NCBI GenBank assembly: GCA_014841595.1
Contig: JACYUE010000001.1
Span: 2,716,996 to 2,780,995 of the forward strand
Direction: 5' to 3'
Origin: Oxalobacteraceae sp. CFBP 8761
GTDB taxonomy: Bacteria > Pseudomonadota > Gammaproteobacteria > Burkholderiales > Burkholderiaceae_D
DNA length: 64,000 nt
Shown here: positions 46,103 through 54,007 of the stretch, piece after piece
Numbering within the stretch: the stretch's first letter is position 1
Layout of the letters: each line of letters opens with the position of its first letter
The notes under the pieces: generated by a model
What the model saw: only the letters and a program-made list of their open reading frames with translations
Told to the model about the DNA's origin: nothing
Databases searched by the model: none
Made by a program: the position numbers and the translations under genes

Positions 46103-46660
46103 CTACGTGTCTCGCTCTTTAGGCCTGATTAAGACCTCCAGGAATGGCACGACATTGGCGTCAAGGTAGTCATGCATTCGCTGGCTTAGATGGTGTTCGT
46201 TGGGAAGATCGATGTCCTCTTGACGCGCCCATTCACGCAACACGCCTATCAATACCATGCTGACGATATGACCATCATCCATGTACTGAAGCAGGAAATC
46301 CTTTAGTCTTGCCCGTCCTTCATCAGAATGCAGGTCAAAACCGCCGGGCATGTCATGTAACCGATGCGTGATGATATTGCGATATTCGAGGAAGCGACCC
46401 AACTGGTCGTCAAAAGTGGGATGCAGATCCACCCGCGTTCGTAGCGCATTGAGCAACTGCCCCAAAGTTGCTTTCGAACGTCGCTCAAGCATTGTCTGAA
46501 CCTGGTCTGCAGTCTGCAGGGTCTCGCCGTGTAATGGGAACGTCAGGCAAGTGCTTAGCAGGTGCTTGACACTTTGTCCCGCGATTACCGCAAGGCCCAT
46601 AGTCTTTAGCACATCTTCCTGTACGGGCTTGTAGCCTGACTGCGCTTCGTCTTTCATCAT
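46103..46660 (-). CDS. Cassette gene B: HEPN-like hypothetical protein
   Basis: A 185-residue mostly helical soluble protein. It contains LEYRNIITHRLHDM (about 93-106), an R-N-x3-H arrangement that fits the Rx4-6H catalytic motif of HEPN-superfamily ribonucleases and toxins. The assignment rests on this motif and the predicted helical content only. No nucleotidyltransferase or other antitoxin partner is adjacent. A GCGGGAAA site precedes the pair of ATG codons. G+C and codon use look unlike the core genes on either side. Confidence 0.55.
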   Translation of the reverse strand: MMKDEAQSGYKPVQEDVLKTMGLAVIAGQSVKHLLSTCLTFPLHGETLQTADQVQTMLERRSKATLGQLLNALRTRVDLHPTFDDQLGRFLEYRNIITHRLHDMPGGFDLHSDEGRARLKDFLLQYMDDGHIVSMVLIGVLREWARQEDIDLPNEHHLSQRMHDYLDANVVPFLEVLIRPKERDT

Positions 46661-46779
46661 TTTCCCGCATCTAAGGAATTGCGCCGATGGCTGTTATCAA
46701 CGTACAAACACCCATAGTGAAACGATTGTTCGGAAGAACAGTCTTGGCCATCAAAGACATTAAAAAGCTAGCGACAGAG

Positions 46780-46839
46780 GGCCGCTTCTGGCCGATTCCT
46801 GCCTGGCACGACAGGCCGGTACCGACCCGAAGCGGACGC
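46780..46839. repeat. Island palindromic repeat R3 (long form)
   Basis: A 60-bp imperfect palindrome. Left end GGCCGCTTCTGGCCGA, right end GGTACCGACCCGAAGCGGAC, with a CTGGCACGACAGG centre. The right end lies 6 bases before the stop of cassette gene C. Confidence 0.8.
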
Positions 46840-46844
46840 CGAAG

Positions 46845-47270
46845 TCACAACAAAAATTTAACGAAACGCATGCGCTTTTCTTCATAGCCGCTTCGCTCAT
46901 AGAACATGTGCGCTCGAGTTCGCGCGGTGCTGCTGGACAATTCGATTTGTGAACAGCCGTGCTGCATTGCAAATCGCTCTACAGCGGTCAATAAGTGTGC
47001 TCCTACGCCCGAACTCCTGCATTTTTCATCGACCACCAAAGCAGATAGTAGAGCCCATGAGCCTTCGACATGTAACGGCTTCATGATGTGCACTATCGCG
47101 ACTCCAACAGTGCTGCCGCGGTCCTCCGCTACAAATGCCTGTCCCAAGGAACCGCAGCGCAGCGCATGGAGCTGTTTCTCTACTTGGTCCGGTTCAGTTG
47201 AATATCCGAGCTGTCCAAACAAATGAACGATACGCTCTAGGTCCTCAGTCGCAGCTGTACGAATTTTCAT
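46845..47270 (-). CDS. Cassette gene C: GNAT acetyltransferase
   Basis: A 141-residue GNAT-fold N-acetyltransferase. The acetyl-CoA-binding motif is in VVDEKCRSSGVGAHLL (about 79-94, R-x2-G-V-G), followed by AHMFYERSGYEEK, the motif B Tyr region. Substrate unknown; small stand-alone GNATs are common cargo in mobile cassettes. Minus strand, directly followed by repeat R3. Confidence 0.85.
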   Translation of the reverse strand: MKIRTAATEDLERIVHLFGQLGYSTEPDQVEKQLHALRCGSLGQAFVAEDRGSTVGVAIVHIMKPLHVEGSWALLSALVVDEKCRSSGVGAHLLTAVERFAMQHGCSQIELSSSTARTRAHMFYERSGYEEKRMRFVKFLL

Positions 47271-47295
47271 CTTGGGTAAATACGAGAATTATGTA

Positions 47296-47357
47296 GGTCC
47301 GCTTTTGGCCGAAATCGGCCGGTCGCTGTCAGGCTGGTTTCGACCCTAAGCGGACAC
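47296..47357. repeat. Island palindromic repeat R4 (best-conserved long form)
   Basis: A 62-bp imperfect palindrome. GGTCCGCTTTTGGCCGAAAT at the left pairs with GGTTTCGACCCTAAGCGGAC at the right. The arms match over most of 24 bp. It lies between the divergent genes C and D. Confidence 0.85.
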
Positions 47358-47510
47358 TGAGTAGCCTATGAGGCTCTGGTGACGTTTACTTTTGCCTGCA
47401 TGCGATTTATTCAACGGCAGCTTGTGCGAAACTTCAACTTGCTACCAATGACGCCAGGCATGCTTCGCATAATCATCAAACCCGCTTGCCAACGCGGATC
47501 TTCACCGTTG

Positions 47511-48215
47511 ATGAGCCAGACATCGGGAAGCGACGAATCAGAACTGGGTTACAATAAAATCAACATCTACCAATCTGCCGCCATGTTCGAAGCCGTCTTC
47601 TACCAGCTCCCGAAATCTGTCAGTTTCCACCAGGCCACCAAAGGCAAGCCCCGCGAGGCGCTTCGAAAAATCCGGGAAATGCTGACAAGTATGGCTGCAG
47701 ACGTCCAACTCAACCCGTCGATAACGCTGAGGGTCGACCCGCCCAGCGAGTGGACAGAAACAGCAGTGGCCACTGCCTGCCTCGATGAGGCTCGTCGGCG
47801 ATTCGGCATGGAGCGCAACCCACATGATTCAAGCCAGGGCTGGGAGCTTGGCGCCGAATGCCTAGAGGACGCGATCGAGTTCGCGCTGTCGGATGAACGA
47901 TGGCCAAAACAGAAGGTGGGGCCGCTCACTTTATATATTGCATACCACTTCAATTGGCGCGAGTTTTCGAACGACTTTCCCGAGCCATTGGCCAGTTGGA
48001 AGCGCGGCACATGTGACATTATGTTGAATTTTCACCGTCGAGCATTGTCGGTCGCACCATCCCTGATCTTCCCCATGCCGTACGAGAGCCCAGAGTTCCA
48101 GCCATTCGTTGACCGGCTCGAAGCGGCGCTTCCGTTCGAGATCAACAGAAAGCACTTGCGCCGCATGCTGGTCAACCCGAAGAATGGCGCCACGCGTTAC
48201 CTACGTCTCACATGA
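47511..48215 (+). CDS. Cassette gene D: hypothetical protein on the opposite strand
   Basis: A soluble protein of up to 278 residues; I give the 234-residue form from the ATG at 47511. Other possible starts are the GTG at 47379 and the ATG at 47583 (MFEAVFYQLPK). It has no signal peptide or membrane segment and contains a Trp/Phe-rich central part. No family recognised. It is the only island gene on the plus strand, and is flanked by repeats R4 and R5, both in the same orientation as the others. Confidence 0.55.
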   Translation: MSQTSGSDESELGYNKINIYQSAAMFEAVFYQLPKSVSFHQATKGKPREALRKIREMLTSMAADVQLNPSITLRVDPPSEWTETAVATACLDEARRRFGMERNPHDSSQGWELGAECLEDAIEFALSDERWPKQKVGPLTLYIAYHFNWREFSNDFPEPLASWKRGTCDIMLNFHRRALSVAPSLIFPMPYESPEFQPFVDRLEAALPFEINRKHLRRMLVNPKNGATRYLRLT

Positions 48216-48333
48216 CGTGCCCACTGGGTCTGCTGTCAACGGCAATGACGGCGCTTCGCTCTGCTGTTCTGTATGACGTTGGACTTCCCTACGATTGGGC
48301 GGACACATCATCAGGAAGGATAGTCGATTGCTA
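48216..48333. other. Island spacer between gene D and repeat R5
   Basis: No coding potential seen. A GGGCGGACACATC stretch at 48297-48309 recalls the right end of the repeat family (GCGGACA), so it may be a degraded additional copy. Confidence 0.3.
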
Positions 48334-48397
48334 ATGCCGCTTTGTGCCGGAATCGGCCAGTCGTTGTCAGGCCGGTTTCGACCCAAAGCCGACATCC
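48334..48397. repeat. Island palindromic repeat R5 (long form)
   Basis: A 64-bp imperfect palindrome with left end ATGCCGCTTTGTGCCGGA and right end CGACCCAAAGCCGACATC. It lies 45 bases past the stop of the 48443-48598 mini-gene. Confidence 0.8.
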
Positions 48398-48442
48398 GGT
48401 CTTGAAGCTAAGTCATTTGAGCACGTTTCACTGTTTCAGGTT

Positions 48443-48598
48443 TTAGTGTGTGAAATAATAAAACGCGCGTCCAACTGTTTCGCCAACTTTGACTGCCAAA
48501 TTTAGCACTACAACGATGATTGTGGCGTGGACCAGCACGCGGCCGGACAGCGGGAGTGTCTTGTAATACAGCGTTGCTTCTTGAACGATCTTGTTCAC
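48443..48598 (-). CDS. Cassette gene E2: 51-residue single-helix protein
   Basis: A short minus-strand frame from a GTG at 48598 to a TAA at 48443. It begins MNKIVQEATLYYKTLPLSG and contains one hydrophobic helix (VLVHATIIVVVLNLAVKV). An AGGA lies 10-13 bases before the GTG. Position between repeats R5 and R6, on the same strand as its neighbours and with a repeat downstream, supports it as a real gene. Function unknown. Confidence 0.5.
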   Translation of the reverse strand: MNKIVQEATLYYKTLPLSGRVLVHATIIVVVLNLAVKVGETVGRAFYYFTH

Positions 48599-48688
48599 AA
48601 CTAGGCTTTCCTAAAGAGTGGAAAATGGCGTAACAGCCAATAAGACTGACACAGGTATTTCATCTTTGCAACATACAGGATCAAGGCT

Positions 48689-48732
48689 GTGGGTCGGGGC
48701 TGCGAGAGGCCGGTACCGACCCAAAGCGGACG
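48689..48732. repeat. Island palindromic repeat R6 (partial)
   Basis: Retains the right end GGTACCGACCCAAAGCGGAC almost perfectly and a GGGTCGGGGC left part, but the outer left arm (GTCCGCTTT) is missing. It ends 10 bases before the stop of gene E. Confidence 0.75.
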
Positions 48733-48742
48733 CAATAGTTGC

Positions 48743-48925
48743 CTACTGGACGAAAGTCCTGCTGACTTTACCGTCAACGTTTTGCGACGGGCTCGTTCCG
48801 TAATATGAGTCTCGAACGGCACCGTAACCCGCGAACGCACCGGCTGCGAAAAAAATGGCCCAAACAAACACTATTGCGGAAGCTGTGAGAATTTCTCGAG
48901 GGGTGTGATCAGTGAACGCTGGCAT
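48743..48925 (-). CDS. Cassette gene E: small single-span membrane protein
   Basis: A 60-residue protein starting MPAFTDHTPREILTASAIV with one membrane helix (about 13-34, ASAIVFVWAIFFAAGAFAGYG) and a polar C-terminus. The longer frame upstream to 49075 runs through repeat R7 and is not used. No family recognised. Confidence 0.5.
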   Translation of the reverse strand: MPAFTDHTPREILTASAIVFVWAIFFAAGAFAGYGAVRDSYYGTSPSQNVDGKVSRTFVQ

Positions 48926-48966
48926 GTTTTGATAATCCAAAGTGTTAGCTTTATGGCCGTCTCTAC

Positions 48967-49077
48967 TAGTGTCCGCTTTTGGCCGAACCCGGCCTGTGGG
49001 AGCACGATAGCAGCTTGCCGGGCGGAAAATTTCTCGGATTGTCACGACCGGCTGGTTCCGACCCAGAACGGGCATTG
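48967..49077. repeat. Island palindromic repeat R7 (longest single unit)
   Basis: A 111-bp unit. Left end TAGTGTCCGCTTTTGGCCGA, right end GGTTCCGACCCAGAACGGGC. The centre contains an additional inverted segment (TAGCAGCTTGCC). Both ends match the family, with a few changes at the right. Confidence 0.8.
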
Positions 49078-49119
49078 CTGCCCTACGATCCTATGTCAAG
49101 CCGAATGATGTCGCTTGGC

Positions 49120-49304
49120 GAAGGTCCGGTTCTGACCAAACCTAGCCGTTCAGGCCAGAATAGCAGGTCGCCAAGGTGAAAATCTAGGGATGGATGCGAC
49201 AGGCCGGTACCGACCCAACGCTGCCGTTCAGGCCAGCGTAGCGGTTGTCAGGCTTAAAAGTTAGAGGTGGCCGCGACCGGCCGGAATTGACCCAAAGCCG
49301 ACAC
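49120..49304. repeat. Island palindromic repeat R8 (two tandem units)
   Basis: Two copies in tandem with a 78-bp period, each containing GCCGTTCAGGCCAG and a right end of the GACCCAA type (GGTACCGACCCAACG, then GGAATTGACCCAAAGCCGAC). The second unit ends exactly at the stop codon of gene F (49305). Confidence 0.75.
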
Positions 49305-49490
49305 TCAACTGTCGAGCTTACGTGCCGTATCGCGAGTTGGCTCCTCTGGATTCAGCGGCACAAAAGGTCCTTGCACACGGCGCTTCAAGTAACGCTCGCC
49401 ATCCGGTGAATCAATAGCCTTCCACAACCTAAAGACGGCATAGGCAATAAAAACTACAGTGATCGTCAGACCAATTGCGTGTACGTTCAT
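49305..49490 (-). CDS. Cassette gene F: small single-span membrane protein
   Basis: A 61-residue protein with an N-terminal hydrophobic helix (about 5-23, IGLTITVVFIAYAVFRLW) and a charged, Pro-rich C-terminus (GPFVPLNPEEPTRD). A strong GGAGGAG site precedes the ATG. The stop codon abuts repeat R8. Function unknown. Confidence 0.65.
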   Translation of the reverse strand: MNVHAIGLTITVVFIAYAVFRLWKAIDSPDGERYLKRRVQGPFVPLNPEEPTRDTARKLDS

Positions 49491-49577
49491 TGCTTACTCC
49501 TCCGATGTACTTAAGAGCAAAACTGACCATTGAGACGAGCATAACATGTTGAGATGCTTGCGAACCACGGACTTTCA

Positions 49578-49612
49578 GGAACTTCCGCTTCTGGCCGGAA
49601 GCAGACTGTCTT
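49578..49612. repeat. Island palindromic repeat R9 (short form)
   Basis: TTCCGCTTCTGGCCGGAAGC followed by AGACTGTC; a compact unit in which left and right ends are fused, closely matching R10. It lies 19 bases before the stop of gene G. Confidence 0.7.
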
Positions 49613-49631
49613 ATCGGCGATAGCAACTAGC

Positions 49632-50054
49632 TTAGCGGCCTGGACCATTCTCCAGCAGACTTCGCAGACTCTGCTCTCGCTCCTTCGTCAGCTTCGTTCT
49701 ACGTTCATTTACGTAGATGAACGCTTTCGCCCCCCAGCATAGCTGCGTGTTGAACTCGGGGCATGCAAACTGTGCTTTCCAATCGTCCTCTCTAAAAGTC
49801 AACCAGGAGTTTTGAGCGTGGGCAAGCCGTTCTAAGAACAGCGAATTGCTTGCGTATTTTGCAACAACACTCCGATAGACAGATTCCATCTCATTTTCCG
49901 CAGCGACAAGATCGTCGTAAGAGCAAGCACCCAAATTTGGCTGGCTGCTCGGTCGATCACAGGTCGGAATACGCGATGCAGACACGCCGCTGCTGATCAA
50001 CATACCGAGCAATATTGAAGCTCCAAGGGCGAACTTTTTCATCAAACCACGCAT
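49632..50054 (-). CDS. Cassette gene G: LprI-like (DUF1311) secreted protein
   Basis: A 140-residue exported protein. After a signal peptide (KKFALGASILLGMLISSGVSA) comes an LprI/DUF1311-type domain: CSYDDLVAAENEMESVYRSV, then LERLAHAQNSWLTFREDDWK, with four conserved Cys. Proteins with this domain include lysozyme inhibitors. The product starts at 50054 or at the ATG at 50042 (MKKFAL); the second gives the more usual signal peptide. Confidence 0.75.
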   Translation of the reverse strand: MRGLMKKFALGASILLGMLISSGVSASRIPTCDRPSSQPNLGACSYDDLVAAENEMESVYRSVVAKYASNSLFLERLAHAQNSWLTFREDDWKAQFACPEFNTQLCWGAKAFIYVNERRTKLTKEREQSLRSLLENGPGR

Positions 50055-50068
50055 GCCTTCGACGTTAG

Positions 50069-50104
50069 GATATGTCCGCTATTGGCCGAAAGCAGACGGT
50101 CGGT
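50069..50104. repeat. Island palindromic repeat R10 (short form)
   Basis: TGTCCGCTATTGGCCGAAAG followed by CAGACGGTCGG; a compact unit like R9. It is the last family member before the core genome resumes and lies between gene G and the upstream gene H. Confidence 0.7.
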
Positions 50105-50189
50105 AAAGCGCACTGTACGGCCATGCTGCCGCCAAAGGAAGTAACAGGTTTTGTCACGCGTTCCGAGCCGGCATTGCGCCGTGCCCGAA

Positions 50190-50495
50190 TCAGGCGCCGC
50201 TGCGCGCGGGCGCCAGCCCGCGCCGGCGCGCCAGGCCCCGCTCACACAGCGCGCCGGCGGCATACAACAGCACGAAGGCTGGCGTGACGAACAGGCCATA
50301 CGCGTCGGGCCACGACAAGAATTCCAGGGCGCGGCCAAGGCCCAGCGCCTGCACCACGACCAGCTGGGCGGCAATCGGCAACTGCAGGAAGATCAACTGC
50401 GACGCATCGTCGCCAGCACCGAGCGACACAATACCGACGCAGGCCAGGATGAACAAGGCGTACGGAGCGCACAACAACAAACCGAGTCGGGACAT
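50190..50495 (-). CDS. Cassette gene H: small polytopic membrane protein
   Basis: A 101-residue protein starting MSRLGLLLCAPYALF with three hydrophobic helices and a basic C-terminus (ERGLARRRGLAPAR). The frame is open to 50573, but the ATG at 50495 begins directly before the first helix. Higher G+C than the other cassettes; it may belong to the flanking core genome. No family recognised. Confidence 0.6.
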   Translation of the reverse strand: MSRLGLLLCAPYALFILACVGIVSLGAGDDASQLIFLQLPIAAQLVVVQALGLGRALEFLSWPDAYGLFVTPAFVLLYAAGALCERGLARRRGLAPARSGA

Positions 50496-50629
50496 CACAG
50501 GAGCAGGGTCGGGCCCTGTTGACAATAGGCGGTACGAATCGTCACGACGTGACAGGGCGACAAACACCGCCACCTTACCACCGCAGCACAGCCCAAAATC
50601 CTCCGAATGTCACATGGCGCGCGAAACGA

Positions 50630-53335
50630 TTAACGTAATGCGAGGCGCATATTTCGGGTGCCGTCCTCACGATCGATCGTCACCTCGAAGCCCAGTTTTT
50701 TCACCATCGCGACGATGCGCGAATTCTGTGGCAGCGCTTCGCCGACGATCTCGCCGGTGCCGCGCGCGCGACAATACCGGATCAGCTTTTCCATCATGAT
50801 GCGCCCTAGCCCCATTCCTTTGAGGTCCGAGCGCACGGTGACGGCGAATTCGGCGCTCGTGTTGTCGGGATCGGCCACGACACGGGCGACCGCCAGCGTC
50901 TCGAACACCCCGTCCGCGTTCTTGCGGGTGGCGATGAAGGCCATCTCGCGGTCGTAGTCGATCTGCGTGAAGCGCGCCAGTTGCGACGGCTGCAGCTCGC
51001 GGATGCGCACGAACATCCGGTAGCGTACGTCGTCGGGCGTGAGCGCGTCGAAGAACGCCAGGTGCGCCGGGCCGTCTTCGGGGCGGATCGGGCGCAGCAG
51101 CAGCGGCGCGCCCTGCCACTCGATCGTCTCTTCCAGTTCGCGCGGATAGGGCCGGATCGCCAGCCGGTCGAGCGTGCTGCCCGAGCGGTCGGCCAGCGCC
51201 AGCCGCATGCGCGCGTCGAGCACGATCACGCCGCGGCTGTCGACCACGAGCGGGTTGATGTCCAGTTCGACGATTTCGGGAATATCGGAGATCAGCCGCG
51301 ACACCTGGATCAGCACCGCCAGCACGGCGTCGAGATTGGCGGCCGGCCGGTTGCGGTACCCGGCCAGGAGGCGCGCCACGCGCGTGCGGTCGACCAGGTC
51401 GCGCGCCAGCACCAGGTTGAGCGGCGGCAGGCCGACCGAATAATCATCGAGCACCTCGACCGCCACACCACCCTGGCCAAACACCAGCACCGGCCCGAAC
51501 ACCGGGTCGAGCGCGGCGCCCACGATCAGTTCGTGGCCGTGCGTGCGGCGGCACATGGCCTGCACCGAAAAGCCGTCGAAGCGCGCCTGCGGGAACAGCT
51601 CGCCCAGGCGCGCGCGCATGCGCAGCGCGGCAGCGCGCACGGCGTCTTCCGAATCGAGATCAAGCGTCACGCCGCCCACATCGGACTTGTGCATGACGTC
51701 GGGCGTGAGAATCTTGACGGCCACCGGGAACCCGACCGCACGCGCCGCCGCCACGGCCGCGTCGGCGTCGCTGGCGGCGCGCGTTTCAACCAGCGCCAGG
51801 CCGTACGCGCGCAGGATCGCCTTGGTTTCGGGGTCGGACAGCAGCAGGCGCTTGGCGGCGATCGCCTCGCGCACCAGCGCACGTGCGGCGCTGCGATCGG
51901 GCGCCATATGGCCGGCCATCGACGGCGGCACTTCCATCAGCAGATTCTGGTTACGCCGGTAGTTCACCAGTTGCAGGAAGCCGTTGACGCCGTCTTCGGG
52001 CGTGCGGTACGTGGGCATGCGCGCCTCGGCTGCAATCGCGCGCGCGGCGACGACCGAGGCGCCGCCCAGCCAGCACGACAGGATCGGGCGTGACGCGGCG
52101 CGCGCCAGCGGCGCAATCGCATTGGCCACGTCGCGGCTGTCGACGGTCGCGGTCGGCGAATGCACGATCAGCACCGCGTCGACCTGCGGGTCGGCCAGCA
52201 GCACGTCGAGCGCCGCCGCGTAACGCTCGGGCGGCGCGCCGCCCAGCAGGTTGACCGGGCTGGCACGCACTGGATTGCCGGGCTGCGCGCCATTCCAGCC
52301 GGCCGGCAGCACGGCGTCGAGCCGCATGATCGATTCGGGTGACAGCGTCGCCGCCACGCCGCCGCCGTAGCGCAGCGCGTCGCGCGCCAGCACGCCCGGT
52401 CCGAGGCCGTTGCTGAGGATGGCCAGGCGCTCGCCATGCAACACGCGCGCGTAGGCCAGCGTCTCGACCGCCGCGAACAGCTGCTCGGTCGTGTGCACGC
52501 GCAGCATGCCGGCGCGCCGGATCGCGGCGTCGAACACGTCGTCCTCGGTGGCCAGCGCCCCGCTTTCGCTGGCCGCCGGCCGGGCGCCGTCGGTATCGCT
52601 GCGCGACTTGAGCACGATCACCGGCTTGCTGCGCGCGGCGGCGCGCGCGGCCGACATGAATTTGCGCGCGTAGCGCAGCTGGTCGACATACAGCAGGATC
52701 GCGCCGGCATTGCCATCGCTGGCCAGGTGATCGAGCACGTCACCCAGGTCGACGTCGGCCGAGTCGCCCAGCGAGATGAAGTGCGAAAAGCCGATGCCGC
52801 GTGTGCGCGCCCAATCGAGTACGCCCGTCATCAGTGACCCGGACTGCGAGACGAAAGCAATCCGTCCCGGCAGTGCGCCGCTGTGGGCCACGCTGGCGTT
52901 CAGGCCGAGGCCAGGGACCAGCAGGCCCGCGCTGTTCGCGCCCAGAAGACGCAGCAGATAGGGGTGCGCCGCGTCGAGCGTGGCCTGGCGCAGGCTGCGC
53001 CCGCGGGCATCGCGCCCGCGCGCCAGGCCGCTGGTGAGCACCACGGCGGCGCGCGTGCCGCGCTCGCCCAGCTGGCGCACCAGTTGCGGCACGGTGGCGG
53101 CCGGCGTGCAGATGACGGCCAGGTCGGGCGCCTCGGGCAAGTCGGCCACAGTGGCGTAACACGGCAAGTCGCCCAACTGCGTGTATTTGGGATTGACGGC
53201 AAACAGCTTGCCCTTGAAGCCGCCGCCTTGCAGATTGGCCAGCAGCGTGGCGCCCATGCTGCCCGGGCGCGCCGAGGCGCCGATCAGCGCTACCGATCGC
53301 GGCGCGAACAGGTGCTGCAGGTTACGAACACTCAT
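50630..53335 (-). CDS. PatZ-like acyl-CoA synthetase/GNAT fusion
   Basis: A 901-residue protein-lysine acetyltransferase of the Pat/PatZ (YfiQ) type. From the N-terminus: CoA-binding Rossmann domain (about 1-130; FAPRSVALIGASARPGSMG), flavodoxin-like succinyl-CoA-ligase domain (about 150-440), ATP-grasp (about 470-690; VAVKILTPDVMHKSDVGGV), and a C-terminal GNAT domain (about 730-901; SDLKGMGLGRIMMEKLIRYCR). Such proteins acetylate and inactivate acetyl-CoA synthetase. The family's regulatory region often senses acetyl-CoA. Genuine ADP-forming CoA-ligase activity is normally lost. Confidence 0.93.
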   Translation of the reverse strand: MSVRNLQHLFAPRSVALIGASARPGSMGATLLANLQGGGFKGKLFAVNPKYTQLGDLPCYATVADLPEAPDLAVICTPAATVPQLVRQLGERGTRAAVVLTSGLARGRDARGRSLRQATLDAAHPYLLRLLGANSAGLLVPGLGLNASVAHSGALPGRIAFVSQSGSLMTGVLDWARTRGIGFSHFISLGDSADVDLGDVLDHLASDGNAGAILLYVDQLRYARKFMSAARAAARSKPVIVLKSRSDTDGARPAASESGALATEDDVFDAAIRRAGMLRVHTTEQLFAAVETLAYARVLHGERLAILSNGLGPGVLARDALRYGGGVAATLSPESIMRLDAVLPAGWNGAQPGNPVRASPVNLLGGAPPERYAAALDVLLADPQVDAVLIVHSPTATVDSRDVANAIAPLARAASRPILSCWLGGASVVAARAIAAEARMPTYRTPEDGVNGFLQLVNYRRNQNLLMEVPPSMAGHMAPDRSAARALVREAIAAKRLLLSDPETKAILRAYGLALVETRAASDADAAVAAARAVGFPVAVKILTPDVMHKSDVGGVTLDLDSEDAVRAAALRMRARLGELFPQARFDGFSVQAMCRRTHGHELIVGAALDPVFGPVLVFGQGGVAVEVLDDYSVGLPPLNLVLARDLVDRTRVARLLAGYRNRPAANLDAVLAVLIQVSRLISDIPEIVELDINPLVVDSRGVIVLDARMRLALADRSGSTLDRLAIRPYPRELEETIEWQGAPLLLRPIRPEDGPAHLAFFDALTPDDVRYRMFVRIRELQPSQLARFTQIDYDREMAFIATRKNADGVFETLAVARVVADPDNTSAEFAVTVRSDLKGMGLGRIMMEKLIRYCRARGTGEIVGEALPQNSRIVAMVKKLGFEVTIDREDGTRNMRLALR

Positions 53336-53483
53336 GAAAGTACCGGGGAGGTGCGCGGCATGGCCGGGCGGTTCAGGAAGCAGGCGGCATGCGACATGGA
53401 TGGGACCTTTGCGTCAGTGGCGACAAGTAACGCCAGCATACCGCCACGGCGCGCTGCAGCGCGCACAAATTCCCGCGCCGCAG
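53336..53483. other. Spacer without recognised features
   Basis: Leader of the PatZ-like gene. No hairpin, operator or coding frame stands out. Confidence 0.4.
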
Positions 53484-53879
53484 CTAGCGGAAGGCGAACA
53501 CGCCGCCGATGCGCCGCTCGGGCAGCGCCCGCAGTTCGGCCGAACAAGCGAGCAATTCGCGCATCAAGCCATTGGCCAGGCCCTGCGTATGACACGCGAC
53601 GACGTGGGCATCGAAGGCCACGTCAGCCATGCAACTGCGCATGTGCCGCGCTTCGGGCAAGTCGCACAGCGCGATGGCCGCCAGCATGTCGTCGGCCGCC
53701 GGCGGCAGCACCGCGTAGAAACGCAGGCGGAACTGACGATCGAGCAGCATGCTGCCGTTCAGGAAACGGTCGGCACCAACATCGAACAGAACGTGCGCGA
53801 TGACTTCGGCCGCCCTGCCGGCTACTTCTTCCTGATTCTTCCTGCGTCGCAGAGCGAGCAGCCGCTCGATCAACACCAT
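53484..53879 (-). CDS. Hypothetical protein
   Basis: A 131-residue soluble protein without a signal peptide. It has an N-terminal basic helix (LLALRRRKNQEEVAGRAAEV), a stretch FRLRFYAVLPPAADDMLAAI, and two cysteines (CMADVAFDAH, ACHTQGLANG). I do not recognise the family. It lies between the PatZ-like gene and the copper locus on the same strand as the former. Confidence 0.6.
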   Translation of the reverse strand: MVLIERLLALRRRKNQEEVAGRAAEVIAHVLFDVGADRFLNGSMLLDRQFRLRFYAVLPPAADDMLAAIALCDLPEARHMRSCMADVAFDAHVVACHTQGLANGLMRELLACSAELRALPERRIGGVFAFR

Positions 53880-54007
53880 GCTTGCCCTCGTCCCTGAATT
53901 GTCATTGAATCAACCTGGCATGCTATCAGCCACGCCCCTTGCCCGGCAAGGTTTCCGGCGGCCTTCATGACAGCAGTGTTGCGCGGACGCCATGCTAGAA
54001 TTACCGC

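Noticed and set aside
48601..48867. 88-residue minus-strand frame through repeat R6
   Set aside because: It runs across the repeat and overlaps gene E; composition is not protein-like and there is no start signal.
44845..50600. Canonical integron attC array or CRISPR array
   Set aside because: The repeats lack the GTTRRRY/RYYYAAC core and no integrase is present, so it is not a classical integron. Spacing is irregular and units contain genes, so it is not CRISPR.
53941..54007. Possible copper operator before the DUF2946-like gene
   Set aside because: A CCTTGCC/GGCAAGG inverted repeat is present, but it does not match the CueR dyad with a 19-base promoter spacer seen at copA, so I did not call an operator.
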